Shown here piece after piece: positions 17,308 through 25,202 of a stretch of DNA of 40,731 nt (positions are counted from its first letter, which is position 1; each line of letters begins with the position of its first letter). This DNA comes from CAYVUV01 sp964455095 (GTDB lineage Bacteria > Desulfobacterota > Binatia > HRBIN30 > CADEER01), in contig CAYVUV010000362.1 of NCBI GenBank assembly GCA_964455095.1, positions 1 to 40,731 of the forward strand. The letters are read 5' to 3'. A program made the position numbers and the translations under genes. The notes under the pieces are model-generated. The model saw nothing but the letters and a program-made list of their open reading frames with translations, was not told the DNA's origin and ran no database searches.

Positions 17308-18708
17308 CTACCGCCGCGCGCCGTACACATCGCAGCTGAAACTCTCGACGACGATCCGATCAACCGGCGCGAGGCCATGTGCGGTGGCGTAGGCGGTGAT
17401 CGGGCTGTTGTCCTCGCCCAGGGAACACGCGACGGCGACATCGAAGGGCACCGCATCGTCGAGCGGTCGGACATCACGCGCTCGAGCGGCCTGCAGTGAC
17501 GCATGCACGTAACCGAGCTCGGGCCGGCGCAGATAGTCGGACAAGGGCCACGTGGTCAGGATTCGCGCGCCGCTGTGGTCACGCGCGAGGCGCTCGGCGG
17601 TAATGGCATAAGTGCGCACGGCAGCGAGGTAGCCGAGGTCCCATTCGCGCGTGCCGGGCTGGTCCGCCCCCGGCAGACGCGCGACCAGCAGGGCGACCAG
17701 CGCGGCGCCGACCGCGACCTGCACTGCGCGGCGGCGAAACAGCCCGACCAGGGCCCCGGCGGCGAGGACGAAGAAGTAGGGCAGCACCGGCAGGAGGTAG
17801 CGGGGCAGGAGATAGAGCGCGCTGAAGCTGTAGCCCGAGCAAAGGGCGATCAAGCCAAACAGTCGCAGCTCGGGTCGCCGGCGCGCGACGCGGCTGCTCA
17901 CCAGGTGCGCCGCGATGAGGGCGGTGAAGATCCAGCGCAGCTGCTCGTCGAACAGCCAGCGCGTGACGGTGCGATATTGGCTGACCACGAGCCCCGGCTG
18001 CAGCCACTCGAACGGCTCACTGAACTCAATGAAGAAACTGCCGCTGGTGAGCTTCTGCGCCGAGTAGTACAGGCCCATCAGCAGCATCGGCACCGCCCAG
18101 GGGAGCGCCGCGCGGGCCGCGCCGGCGACGCCGCGCCGCCGTTCGCTGATCAGCACGTGCGCGGTCACGGCGAAGACGATGGCGAGGGCCGTTTCCTTGA
18201 GCAGGACCAGACCTACGGCGCACACCAGGTACGGCGCGTAGCGCCGGCGCAGCGCCCAGTACACACTCGCCACGCCGCACGCGGCGACCGGCAAGTCGGC
18301 GACGAACATGCCCGCCTGCGCGAAGTACATTGGCGTGAAGAACAAGAAGAGTGCAGCGAAGATGCCGGCCGTCCGGCCGTACAACAACGCGGCGAGCCGA
18401 TAGGTGAACGCCACGCCGGCCGCCGCGAAGCCGGCAATGGCGAGGTGCGAGAGCCGGATCGACGGCCCGGTGACTTTGAAGAGCGCCGCGACCGGCAGAT
18501 ACAAGCCAGGCGGACGACCGCCGAACAGCGACGGCGGATGACACCCGGGCAAGACGCGCCACAGCGGCAACGCCGCGAGATTGTGCGCGAAGCCGATCCA
18601 CACGGTCTCGTCCCAATGGTACGGCGTCGCCAGCGTCGGCAGCTTGGCCGCCAGCACGATCGCGACGAGAACGAGTACTGCGATGCGGTCGGGGTTGGCT
18701 GCTCGCAA
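17308..18708 (-). CDS. GT39/ArnT-like membrane glycosyltransferase
   Basis: 466 residues from a TTG start at 18706-18708; no ATG lies near the first helix. It has about ten membrane helices. The first extracytoplasmic loop carries HWDET (Asp33, Glu34), the acidic pair that marks PMT/ArnT-type GT-C enzymes. It is followed by HPPSLFGGRPPGLY, which matches the His/Pro-Pro loop of the family. These enzymes transfer a sugar from a polyprenyl-phosphate donor to a lipid or protein in the periplasm. It lies between the methyltransferase and the large membrane protein on the same strand, so a shared transcript is likely. Acceptor unknown. Confidence 0.82.
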   Translation of the reverse strand: MRAANPDRIAVLVLVAIVLAAKLPTLATPYHWDETVWIGFAHNLAALPLWRVLPGCHPPSLFGGRPPGLYLPVAALFKVTGPSIRLSHLAIAGFAAAGVAFTYRLAALLYGRTAGIFAALFLFFTPMYFAQAGMFVADLPVAACGVASVYWALRRRYAPYLVCAVGLVLLKETALAIVFAVTAHVLISERRRGVAGAARAALPWAVPMLLMGLYYSAQKLTSGSFFIEFSEPFEWLQPGLVVSQYRTVTRWLFDEQLRWIFTALIAAHLVSSRVARRRPELRLFGLIALCSGYSFSALYLLPRYLLPVLPYFFVLAAGALVGLFRRRAVQVAVGAALVALLVARLPGADQPGTREWDLGYLAAVRTYAITAERLARDHSGARILTTWPLSDYLRRPELGYVHASLQAARARDVRPLDDAVPFDVAVACSLGEDNSPITAYATAHGLAPVDRIVVESFSCDVYGARR

Positions 18709-18758
18709 CCGTCTGGTGCCTTCACTGACAGCAGTCGCGCGTTACGCGGCTCGTTCCG

Positions 18759-19871
18759 TCACCCCGGTTTGCGCACGATGAACAGATCCTGGTGACCGAC
18801 GGCGTGGCGGCGGCGTTTGTAGTGGTCGCCGCGCCAGTTGCCGTATTCGCGCACCGTCGGCAGCAGGCCGCTGTCGCGCACCATGTCGAGCACGGCGCGC
18901 TCCTCGTAGAAGAAGTCGGGGAACTCCGCGTGGTCGAAGCGGCGACCGCCAGGGACGGGTGTCAGACGCGCGCTGCCGAGGCGCGCCTGCGATTCGGCGT
19001 CCCACAGAAAGAAGGTCAGGTAGGCGCCGCCGCCGGGCTTCAGCAGGCGCGCGATCTCGCGCAGATAGCCGCGCGCGGCGCTCTCGGTGAGGTGGGTGAA
19101 CAGCGAGGCGGCCAGCACCGCGTCGACCGAGCCGTCGGCCAGCGGCAGCGTGAAGGCGGTATCGGCGGCATAGCCGCTGGCCTCGCCGAGGGCGCGGAAC
19201 TGGACGTTCGGATAGAGCGGCGTCACCGTCTTCTGCGCCCAGGCGATGCCCTCGCTCCAGGTGTCGAAGCCCCAGTAGGCGCCGCCCTTGGCGAACCACG
19301 GCGCCATCTGCAGCGCGACGCGCCCGCAGCCGCAGCCGAGATCGACCACCGTCCCCGGCGGGAAGCGCAGCAGGCGGTAGTCGAGCAGGTCGAGGACGAT
19401 GCCGGCGCCGACGATGCGAAAGGAGTACTCGTCCGCCTCCGGCCCGGCGATGTGGGCGATCAGCGGCCGCGGCACGCTCGGCTGCATGGCGTTGTGCGCC
19501 AGCAGATGGATGAGCTCGTTGTGGCTGAGCGGCAGGCGGTTGACCGTGCCCTCGGCGTTGCCGATCGCGGTCAGCATGCGATCGGTGCCGGCGAACTTCA
19601 CCGTCAGCGTCCCCTGCTGCAGCGGCAGCGCGCGCTCGCCCGGCAGGCGGAAGCTGAAGCCGTGATTGGGGTGTTGCGCGTCGACTTTGCGCAGATCGTC
19701 GCGCAACTGGTCGGCCGCGACCTCCGCCACCATCAGCTCGTCGACGTAGATCGCCACCGACACGGTGCGCGCCGGCGCGGCGCGATCCAACGCCCAACCG
19801 CGCACGGTGGCGCCGTCAAAGTCGTCGACATAGCCCTGCAAGCCGTCCAGCGGCCCGGCCGCAGCGGTCAC
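18759..19871 (-). CDS. SAM-dependent methyltransferase with N-terminal GWA-type domain
   Basis: 370 residues from a GTG at 19869-19871. The first 80 residues form a beta-rich domain (DGATVRGWALDRA ... SFRLP). It resembles the GWAAD segment of the membrane protein at 14708-17194 and may bind sugar or glycan. After a linker, a class I methyltransferase fold begins with motif I VVDLGCGCGR, an acidic residue in YWGFDTW, then motif ADGSVDAVLAASLFTHL and LLKPGGGAYLTFF. The substrate is unknown. Its place among glycosyltransferases suggests methylation of a surface sugar (inference). First gene of the three-gene minus-strand group. Confidence 0.88.
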   Translation of the reverse strand: MTAAAGPLDGLQGYVDDFDGATVRGWALDRAAPARTVSVAIYVDELMVAEVAADQLRDDLRKVDAQHPNHGFSFRLPGERALPLQQGTLTVKFAGTDRMLTAIGNAEGTVNRLPLSHNELIHLLAHNAMQPSVPRPLIAHIAGPEADEYSFRIVGAGIVLDLLDYRLLRFPPGTVVDLGCGCGRVALQMAPWFAKGGAYWGFDTWSEGIAWAQKTVTPLYPNVQFRALGEASGYAADTAFTLPLADGSVDAVLAASLFTHLTESAARGYLREIARLLKPGGGAYLTFFLWDAESQARLGSARLTPVPGGRRFDHAEFPDFFYEERAVLDMVRDSGLLPTVREYGNWRGDHYKRRRHAVGHQDLFIVRKPG

Positions 19872-20036
19872 GAGGTTCGGTCCTTGGTCGGTGCCGCGTC
19901 AACAAGATGTAGACGGTTTGCTCGAACTTTCATGCGGCACCAATAGAGGGGCCCGACTGACACGGTCAAGTGCACCACCCCAGCGCTCGAAACGGAGGTC
20001 TGGCACTCACTGCCGTACCGCGAGCGTTTCGATTGG

Positions 20037-20495
20037 TCAGACCGGACGCCTGCGTTGCTGAAGGTCGCCGATTACCGGAAGGCCATGCGCCGCGGCTGCG
20101 GAAGCTAGTTCAGGATCGTGGGTCGCCATCGCAGTCGTCTCACCGATACGGTCCTTCCAAGTCAGCGCCGTCGCCAGGTGCAGAGCGTCGAGGGTCCCAA
20201 GAGGACCGGTGAGCTGGCCGGCGCGCGCGAGAATCGCCGGCGCCACGTCGACCCGTGCAAACATCTCCAGCGTCTCGAAGAGCAAGACCCGGGCGTCGTT
20301 CGCCTCGGCCTCGCTGAGGAGCCGCCGCCGCGGGTGCGTAGTCTTGCGGGTGGCGCGGTCGATCGTGCGCAGTCCCTCGACCTCCGCCAGCACGCTCGTG
20401 ACCGGATCCTCCAGGGCGTCCCATTCGTGAAGCTGGTGGGGCTCGTCGAGCACGACTCGCAAGATTACCGAGGCGTCGACGTAGACATTCCTCAT
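20037..20495 (-). CDS. vapC: PIN-domain toxin, VapC-like
   Basis: 152 residues, ATG at 20493-20495, overlapping the antitoxin stop (ATGA). PIN-domain acidic residues are in place: VYVDAS (Asp7), LAEVEGLR (Glu38/Glu40), GTLDALHLATAL (Asp103) and ATHDPEL (Asp127). PIN toxins are metal-dependent RNases that cut tRNA or rRNA when the antitoxin is lost. Length fits the family (130-155). It sits between glycan genes on the minus strand, probably a passenger module. Target RNA cannot be read from the sequence. Confidence 0.9.
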   Translation of the reverse strand: MRNVYVDASVILRVVLDEPHQLHEWDALEDPVTSVLAEVEGLRTIDRATRKTTHPRRRLLSEAEANDARVLLFETLEMFARVDVAPAILARAGQLTGPLGTLDALHLATALTWKDRIGETTAMATHDPELASAAAAHGLPVIGDLQQRRRPV

Positions 20496-20794
20496 CGTCG
20501 GCGCCGTTCCTCGAGCAACAGGCCGGTGCTGTTCGTGCCACCGCGCCCCGTACGGCGGCGCCGCACCGAGCCCCACGGCCGCGAGGGCTGGCGGACGGTC
20601 AGCAGCGACGCCGCGAAAGGTGCCCTCTCGCGGTGCGGCACCAGATCAGCCAGAGCCCGGCCGTGACTCGTCACCACAACGGTCGACCCGCTCTCGACGG
20701 CGCGCAGGAGCTCCGAGAGACGGTCTTTGAGGACGCGCACGGGCACTTCTGCCATAGGGGCCGAAGCCACGCTGGAGCGTTTGGATCCTTTCAT
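20492..20794 (-). CDS. vapB: Phd/YefM-type antitoxin of the PIN toxin
   Basis: 100 residues from the ATG at 20792-20794; a second ATG at 20753-20755 would give 87 residues beginning MAEVPVRVLKDRLSELL, where the family resemblance begins. The core VPVRVLKDRLSELLRAVESG and VVVTSHGRALADLVP is the DNA-binding N-terminus of Phd/YefM antitoxins. The basic C-terminal tail would wrap the toxin. The 4-bp overlap with the toxin gene and the antitoxin-first order are usual for such pairs, which are normally autoregulated through the antitoxin. Confidence 0.85.
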   Translation of the reverse strand: MKGSKRSSVASAPMAEVPVRVLKDRLSELLRAVESGSTVVVTSHGRALADLVPHRERAPFAASLLTVRQPSRPWGSVRRRRTGRGGTNSTGLLLEERRRR

Positions 20795-20842
20795 GGCCTC
20801 ACTGTAGCCGCATGGTGGCCATACGACAACTTGCACTCGTCA

Positions 20843-20884
20843 GGTTCGGATGGCTCGGCGGGAGCCTCGCCCGGCGGTTCGGAT
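20843..20884. repeat. Short GGCTCGGC...GCCTCGCCC element flanked by 9-bp direct repeats
   Basis: A 21-base segment (20852-20872) nearly matches one arm of the perfect inverted repeat at 38641-38711. It is flanked by exact copies of ggttcggat at 20843-20851 and 20876-20884, like a target duplication. It lies between the antitoxin gene and the next glycosyltransferase. Confidence 0.6.
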
Positions 20885-20895
20885 AAGTTCAACTG

Positions 20896-22011
20896 TCAGC
20901 CCTTGCCCGGCAGCTCTTCGTAAACACGGCACACCGCGTCGGTCATCCGCTCGGCGGATAGACGCCGCTCGGCGTGCGCGCGGGCGGCGGCGCGCAGGGT
21001 GGCGGTGCGCGTCGGGTCGAGGCACCAGGCCAGCGAGTCGGCCAGGGCCTGCGGGTCGTTCGGCGCCACGACGCGGCCGGAGTCGCCGTCGGCGATGGTC
21101 TGCGCCGTACCGGTGCCGACTGCGGTGGTGACGGCCGGCAGGCCGCAGCTTTGCGCTTCGGCGATGGCGAGGCCAAACGCTTCGGCGCGCGAGGTCGAGG
21201 GCAGCACGGCGACGTCGGAGGTTTGGTAGAGGCGCAGCAGCGTGTCGTCGTCGACCTCGCCGAGCAGGTGAGCGCGGGCGCGGCAACCCGCGGCCTGTAG
21301 CGCGGCTTCGAGAGTTTGGCGTTCGGGGCCGTCGCCGGCGACGATGAGCTGCGCGGCGGGCAGACGCGCCAGCGCGGCGGCGAGCACCGGCAGGCCTTTG
21401 TAGTGGCGCAGGCGGCCGACGAACAGGATGCGCGGTCGGTCGAGCTCCGGCAGCGGATCGCGCGCGCCAGGATCGGGGCGCAGGCGCGCGGTGTCGACGC
21501 CGAGCGGGATGTGCAGGACGCGGGCCCGGTGCGCGGCCAGCAGCGGCTCGTCGCGCATGAAGGCGCCGTTGACCAGGATGCGCGCCGCGGCGCCGAGCAC
21601 GCGCTGGGTGAGCGGCGCCAGGAGCGCCGCCAGTCGCTGCTGGCGAACGATATCGCACTGCACGCTGACCACCAGCGGACGTCCGCGTCCGCCCAGCAAC
21701 CAGGCGAGCTCGTTGGGCGGCCACGGGTAGTGCAGATGCACGATCGCCGCCGCGCTGCGGCGCACGGCCCAGGGCAGCAGCGGCGGCAGCGGCGTCGAGG
21801 CGAGCGTGAGCGGCGTCCAGCAGCGGTGCACGGCGACGCCGGCGCGCACTTCGTCGCGCGATGTACCCGGCACGCGCGCGCACAGCACCTCGGCGCGCAC
21901 GCCGCGCGCGCTGAGTTGGCGCGTCAGCAGATCGACGTGCCCCTCGATGCCGCCGCGCACCGGCGGGTAGGCTTTGTAGACGTGCACGGCGCTGAGACGC
22001 GGCGGGTTCAA
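20896..22011 (-). CDS. Family 4 glycosyltransferase
   Basis: 371 residues from a TTG at 22009-22011; there is no in-frame ATG near the N-terminus. A GT-B fold is clear: the N-terminal glycine loop YPPVRGGIEGHV, the middle ILFVGRLRHYKGLPVL that starts the second Rossmann half, and the C-terminal EAFGLAIAE (the EX7E motif). Such enzymes add mannose, galactose or similar sugars to a lipid-linked glycan in the cytoplasm. It lies head to head with the flippase gene at 22059, with 47 bp between them, so both promoters would have to overlap. Confidence 0.9.
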   Translation of the reverse strand: MNPPRLSAVHVYKAYPPVRGGIEGHVDLLTRQLSARGVRAEVLCARVPGTSRDEVRAGVAVHRCWTPLTLASTPLPPLLPWAVRRSAAAIVHLHYPWPPNELAWLLGGRGRPLVVSVQCDIVRQQRLAALLAPLTQRVLGAAARILVNGAFMRDEPLLAAHRARVLHIPLGVDTARLRPDPGARDPLPELDRPRILFVGRLRHYKGLPVLAAALARLPAAQLIVAGDGPERQTLEAALQAAGCRARAHLLGEVDDDTLLRLYQTSDVAVLPSTSRAEAFGLAIAEAQSCGLPAVTTAVGTGTAQTIADGDSGRVVAPNDPQALADSLAWCLDPTRTATLRAAARAHAERRLSAERMTDAVCRVYEELPGKG

Positions 22012-22040
22012 GGGCGCGAGGGTGGCGTGTGGGGCGCGGC

Positions 22041-22055
22041 TTTGTCAAAGGGGGG
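22041..22055. repeat. Fragment of the CCCCCTTTG-CAAAGGGGG repeat forming the flippase ribosome site
   Basis: tttgtcaaagggggg, the right half of the palindrome family seen at 2856, 14658 and 33668. The G-run lies 3-11 bases before the ATG at 22059 and can serve as a Shine-Dalgarno sequence. Confidence 0.6.
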
Positions 22056-22058
22056 CCC

Positions 22059-23549
22059 ATGCGGGATAGCGAAGATCAGCCGACCGCCGGCGAGCCTTTC
22101 GACAGCCGCGGCGTCGCCGCGCGCGCGGTGCGCGGCTCGGCGTACGGCGCCGGTGCGGCGGTGATCACGTTGACGCTGGGATTTGCTCGGTCGATTCTCA
22201 TGGCGCGACTGCTCCCGCCGGCCGACTTCGGCCTCTACGCGCTGGCGGTGTTCTTCAATATGTTGGTCGCGCAGCTGCGCGCCCTCGGGCTCGACAACGG
22301 CGTCGTGCACCGCCGCGAGCTCGACGAGGCGCTGCTCACCACGTTCCTGACCATGCGCCTGCTCCTGGTCGCCGCCACCACCGTGCTGCTGCTGATCGCG
22401 GCGCCGATCATCGGCCGCTTCTACCCCGAGCTGCCGCTGCTCAGCGCGCTCATTATCGCCTATGCCGGCGTGGTGGCGGTGCACGCGTTCAACGCGACGC
22501 AGGAAATCCTGGTGACGCGCACCCTCGCTTTCGACCGCGTGGCGATCATGAGCGTCACCGCGTCGCTGGGCTGCACCATCACCTCGCCCCTGCTCGCCTG
22601 GATGGGCTGCGGCGTGTGGAGCCTGCTCGGCGAGCACATCGCCGGCGAGGTCGTGCGGGCCTACTACCTGTGGGGGCCGTACCGCGTCTGGCGACCGCGC
22701 CTGGGCTGGGACCAGCCGACGGCCGTGTGGCTGTGGCGCTTCGGCGCGCGCGTCTGGCTGGCCAACAACATCAGCTTCGCGATCGAAAACATCGACAACT
22801 TCTGGGTCGGCACGGTGCGCGGCGCGACGTCGCTCGGCTACTACTCGCGCGCCTACGACCTGGCCGGCTACTCGCGGCGGGTGATCGGCAATCCACTGAT
22901 GCCGGTGGTGTTCCCGACGCTGGCGCGGCTGCAGGGCGACCGGCTGCGGCTCTCGCAGGCTTTTGCCCGCCTCAACATGCTGACGGTGCGGGCCGCGCTG
23001 GCGCTCTGTCTGATCGTCATCCTGACCGCCCACGAGGCGATCGTGCTGCTGCTCGGCGCGCGCTGGCTGCCGATGGTGCCGGTGTTTCAATTGCTGATGG
23101 TCTACACCGGGCTCGACGCGCTGAACCGCAACGGCCGCGATCTGATCATGGCCGTCGGCGCGCCCGAACGGATCGTGCGCATCCGCGCCGTGCAGCTCGC
23201 GGTGTTGGTGCCGGGGCTGATCGCCTTCACCGCCGCATTCGACATCACCGGCGCCGCGCTGGCGGTCGATTTGATGATGGTCGTCGGCGCCGCGCTCTAT
23301 CTCGGCGCCTGCCGGCAGTACGTCGATTTCTCCCTGCGCCGCCTCTGGCTGTGGCCACTCATCGCCTGCGTGCCAGCCGCGGCGGCGGTGCTCGCACTGG
23401 CGCCGATGTGGAGCGGCTGGCCGCCGCTCGCCGTCGTGCCGGCCAAGGTGATCGTGGCAGCCGCGGTCTACGGCGCCGTGCTCGCCGCCGTTGAACGCGA
23501 CCTGCTGATGCAGGCGGTGCGGATGGTGGCGCGGCTGTGGCGCGAGTAG
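22059..23549 (+). CDS. Wzx-like polysaccharide flippase (MATE/MVF superfamily)
   Basis: 496 residues from the ATG at 22059, preceded by aaagggggg. About 12-14 membrane helices are visible, beginning GSAYGAGAAVITLTLGFARSILMARLLPPADFGLYALAVFF, the typical first two helices of oligosaccharide flippases. The central loop ISFAIENIDNFWVGTVRG and GYYSRAYDLA also fits this family. Wzx proteins move undecaprenyl-linked repeat units across the inner membrane. Together with several glycosyltransferases on both sides it marks this stretch as a surface-polysaccharide locus. A GTG at 22029 would add ten residues read from repeat DNA and is less likely. Confidence 0.9.
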   Translation: MRDSEDQPTAGEPFDSRGVAARAVRGSAYGAGAAVITLTLGFARSILMARLLPPADFGLYALAVFFNMLVAQLRALGLDNGVVHRRELDEALLTTFLTMRLLLVAATTVLLLIAAPIIGRFYPELPLLSALIIAYAGVVAVHAFNATQEILVTRTLAFDRVAIMSVTASLGCTITSPLLAWMGCGVWSLLGEHIAGEVVRAYYLWGPYRVWRPRLGWDQPTAVWLWRFGARVWLANNISFAIENIDNFWVGTVRGATSLGYYSRAYDLAGYSRRVIGNPLMPVVFPTLARLQGDRLRLSQAFARLNMLTVRAALALCLIVILTAHEAIVLLLGARWLPMVPVFQLLMVYTGLDALNRNGRDLIMAVGAPERIVRIRAVQLAVLVPGLIAFTAAFDITGAALAVDLMMVVGAALYLGACRQYVDFSLRRLWLWPLIACVPAAAAVLALAPMWSGWPPLAVVPAKVIVAAAVYGAVLAAVERDLLMQAVRMVARLWRE

Positions 23550-23577
23550 GCGTGCGACGACCGCGCGCGCCGGAATT

Positions 23578-23606
23578 TTGACAACCTCGGCGAGCCCAAG
23601 TACCTT
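23578..23606 (+). promoter_or_regulatory. Sigma-70-like promoter of the PqqD/HprK cassette
   Basis: TTGACA at 23578-23583, a 17-base spacer and TACCTT at 23601-23606. It ends 27 bp before the ATG of the PqqD-like gene and falls in an 84-bp gap after the flippase gene, so the cassette 23634-28750 can be transcribed on its own. Confidence 0.6.
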
Positions 23607-23633
23607 CCCTCCGCCCTACGCGGACACCTATCG

Positions 23634-24041
23634 ATGTCGACGCCAAAGCAAGCGCAAGAGATCCTGGCACTGCGACCGGACGTCGTGGTGACCGTGCTCG
23701 AGCGCGAGGCGGTCCTGCTCGATCTGGAGGAGAAGTACTTCTACTCGGTCAACGCCAGCGGCTGGGCGATCGTGCAGCTCTTCGAGCGCGGCATCAGCCG
23801 CACCGGGGTGCTGGAGCAGTGCCGCCAGTGGGGGGCGATGAACGGCGACGCGACGGCGATCGAGACCTTTCTCGATGCCGTTGTCGGCGATCGCCTGGTT
23901 GTCCCGGGCGGCGCGGCGGGGCGCACCGACGACATCGCGCCCGCCGGGGTCTGGGAAGCGCCGCGCATCGAGAAACACAGGGAACCGCTGCACAAGATCG
24001 TCGTCAGCGCGTTCGACCCCAGCATTCCCCTGGTGGAGTAG
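23634..24041 (+). CDS. PqqD-family (RiPP recognition element-like) protein
   Basis: 135 residues. The pattern VLLDLEEKYFYSVNASGW (about 27-44) is the beta-strand hairpin of PqqD proteins, and the helical stretch WAIVQLFERG follows. PqqD-type domains bind leader peptides and hand them to modifying enzymes; stand-alone versions serve as lasso-peptide B1 proteins. The C-terminal third is an extra tail ending DPSIPLVE. It heads a cassette with an HprK-related kinase, a B2-like protease-fold protein and a nucleotidyltransferase, which is the setting of the PqqD proteins catalogued with HPr-related systems. No precursor peptide is visible nearby, so the binding partner is unknown. Confidence 0.8.
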   Translation: MSTPKQAQEILALRPDVVVTVLEREAVLLDLEEKYFYSVNASGWAIVQLFERGISRTGVLEQCRQWGAMNGDATAIETFLDAVVGDRLVVPGGAAGRTDDIAPAGVWEAPRIEKHREPLHKIVVSAFDPSIPLVE

Positions 24042-24073
24042 CGCCCGACCGCTGCCGAGGCCTGGTCGCCGGC

Positions 24074-25072
24074 ATGGTCTTCGCCTCGTTTCCCTGCGGC
24101 CCGCTGGCGCTGCACCTCACGGCGGCAAACGCGCGCCTGCGCGATCGCGTCGCCGCGGTGCTCGACCTGTTCACGGCGCGCTGGGAGCCACCGGCGACGG
24201 CGGTGGAGCTGCGCGTAATCGAAGCGGAGCCCCCCGCGGCGATGGCGCGCGGCACGTATCTGACCTGCGGTCGGATGCACGTCGACGGCGACGCCGACGC
24301 GCTGTATGCCACCGCGCTGTCGGGGGCGAGTTGCCGCTGGGCGGCGGGCGCGCCGTGGACGATTGCCGTGCCGTCCGGCGGGCCGATTCCCGACGACATC
24401 GAAGAGCTGCTGAGCTTGCTGCTGACCACCACCTGGCGACAACTCGGATGGGTGCCGCTGCACGCCGGCGCGGTGGTGCGCGACGGGTGCTGCGCCCTGG
24501 TCACGGCCACCTCGGGCGGCGGCAAGAGCACGCTCGTCGCGGCGCTGGTGCGGCGCGGCTGGCAGACGCTGGGCGATGACAAGCTGCTGCTGCGCCGCGC
24601 CGCCAATGGCGCCGGCACCGTGCGCGCCCTGCTGCACAACTTCAACCTCCATCCGCAGGTGCGCGGCTGGTTTCCCGAGGTCGGCGACCTCGCGGCGCGG
24701 CCGGTGTACTCGGCCTGGACGGAGAAGCGCCGGGTGCGCGCCGGCGAGATCTGGCCGGGGTGCGAACGCGCGGCGGCGACACCGACGCATCTCGTCGAAG
24801 TGCACCGCGCCCCCGCCGGCCACGGCGTGCGCATCGAGCCGCTGGCCGCGGGCGAGGTGTTGTCGTCGCTGTTGCACCAGACGGTGGTGCCGCGCGACCC
24901 GGCCACGGCGCGGCCGCTGCTCGCCGCGATCGCCGCCACCGCGCAGGACCTGCGCGGCGTGCGGGCGACCATCGCCAGCGGCGCGTACAGCGACGGCGAC
25001 TGTCTCGCCCCGCTGGAAGCGGCCCTTGCTGCGACTTCCAAGCTCGCCCACAAACAAGAGAACCGCGGATGA
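24074..25072 (+). CDS. HprK-related P-loop kinase
   Basis: 332 residues from the ATG at 24074; no other start exists after the upstream stop. The second half has the HPr kinase/phosphorylase look: a histidine-containing strand VPLHAGAVV (His130), the P-loop TSGGGKST (146-153), then WQTLGDDKLLL with the acidic pair Asp168/Asp169. No HPr gene is near. In HPr-related and lasso-peptide clusters such proteins are thought to phosphorylate a peptide or partner; that is unproven. The final residues KQENRG are read from the inverted repeat at 25057-25160, so the original end has been replaced. It follows the PqqD gene by 32 bp. Confidence 0.82.
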   Translation: MVFASFPCGPLALHLTAANARLRDRVAAVLDLFTARWEPPATAVELRVIEAEPPAAMARGTYLTCGRMHVDGDADALYATALSGASCRWAAGAPWTIAVPSGGPIPDDIEELLSLLLTTTWRQLGWVPLHAGAVVRDGCCALVTATSGGGKSTLVAALVRRGWQTLGDDKLLLRRAANGAGTVRALLHNFNLHPQVRGWFPEVGDLAARPVYSAWTEKRRVRAGEIWPGCERAAATPTHLVEVHRAPAGHGVRIEPLAAGEVLSSLLHQTVVPRDPATARPLLAAIAATAQDLRGVRATIASGAYSDGDCLAPLEAALAATSKLAHKQENRG

Positions 25073-25160
25073 ACACGGATGAACGCGGATAAGACATGGC
25101 GAATGACCCCCGCTGCCCGGCCGAGCATCCGTGTTTATCCGCGTCCATCCGTGGTTCTCT
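25057..25160. repeat. Inverted repeat with CGGAT-spaced direct units
   Basis: Left arm about 25057-25092, right arm about 25124-25160. Within each arm the unit aacacggatg recurs every 12 bases (CGGAT at regular spacing), and the arms are near reverse complements, both outer ends being agagaacc / ggttctct. It fills the gap between the kinase and GT2 genes and supplies the kinase stop codon. Confidence 0.85.
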
Positions 25161-25202
25161 CTTTTCAGATTGAGGCCGGGCTTGTCTCACGTTGAATCAA
25201 TC

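Noticed and set aside
15353..17392. 679-residue plus-strand open frame opposite the large membrane protein
   Set aside because: Composition is Arg/Gln/His/Gly-rich without any domain; the minus strand gives regular membrane helices.
25131..25202. N-terminal extension of the GT2 gene from an ATG at 25131
   Set aside because: The extra 24 residues come from the CGGAT inverted repeat; the GT2 fold begins at the ATG at 25203.
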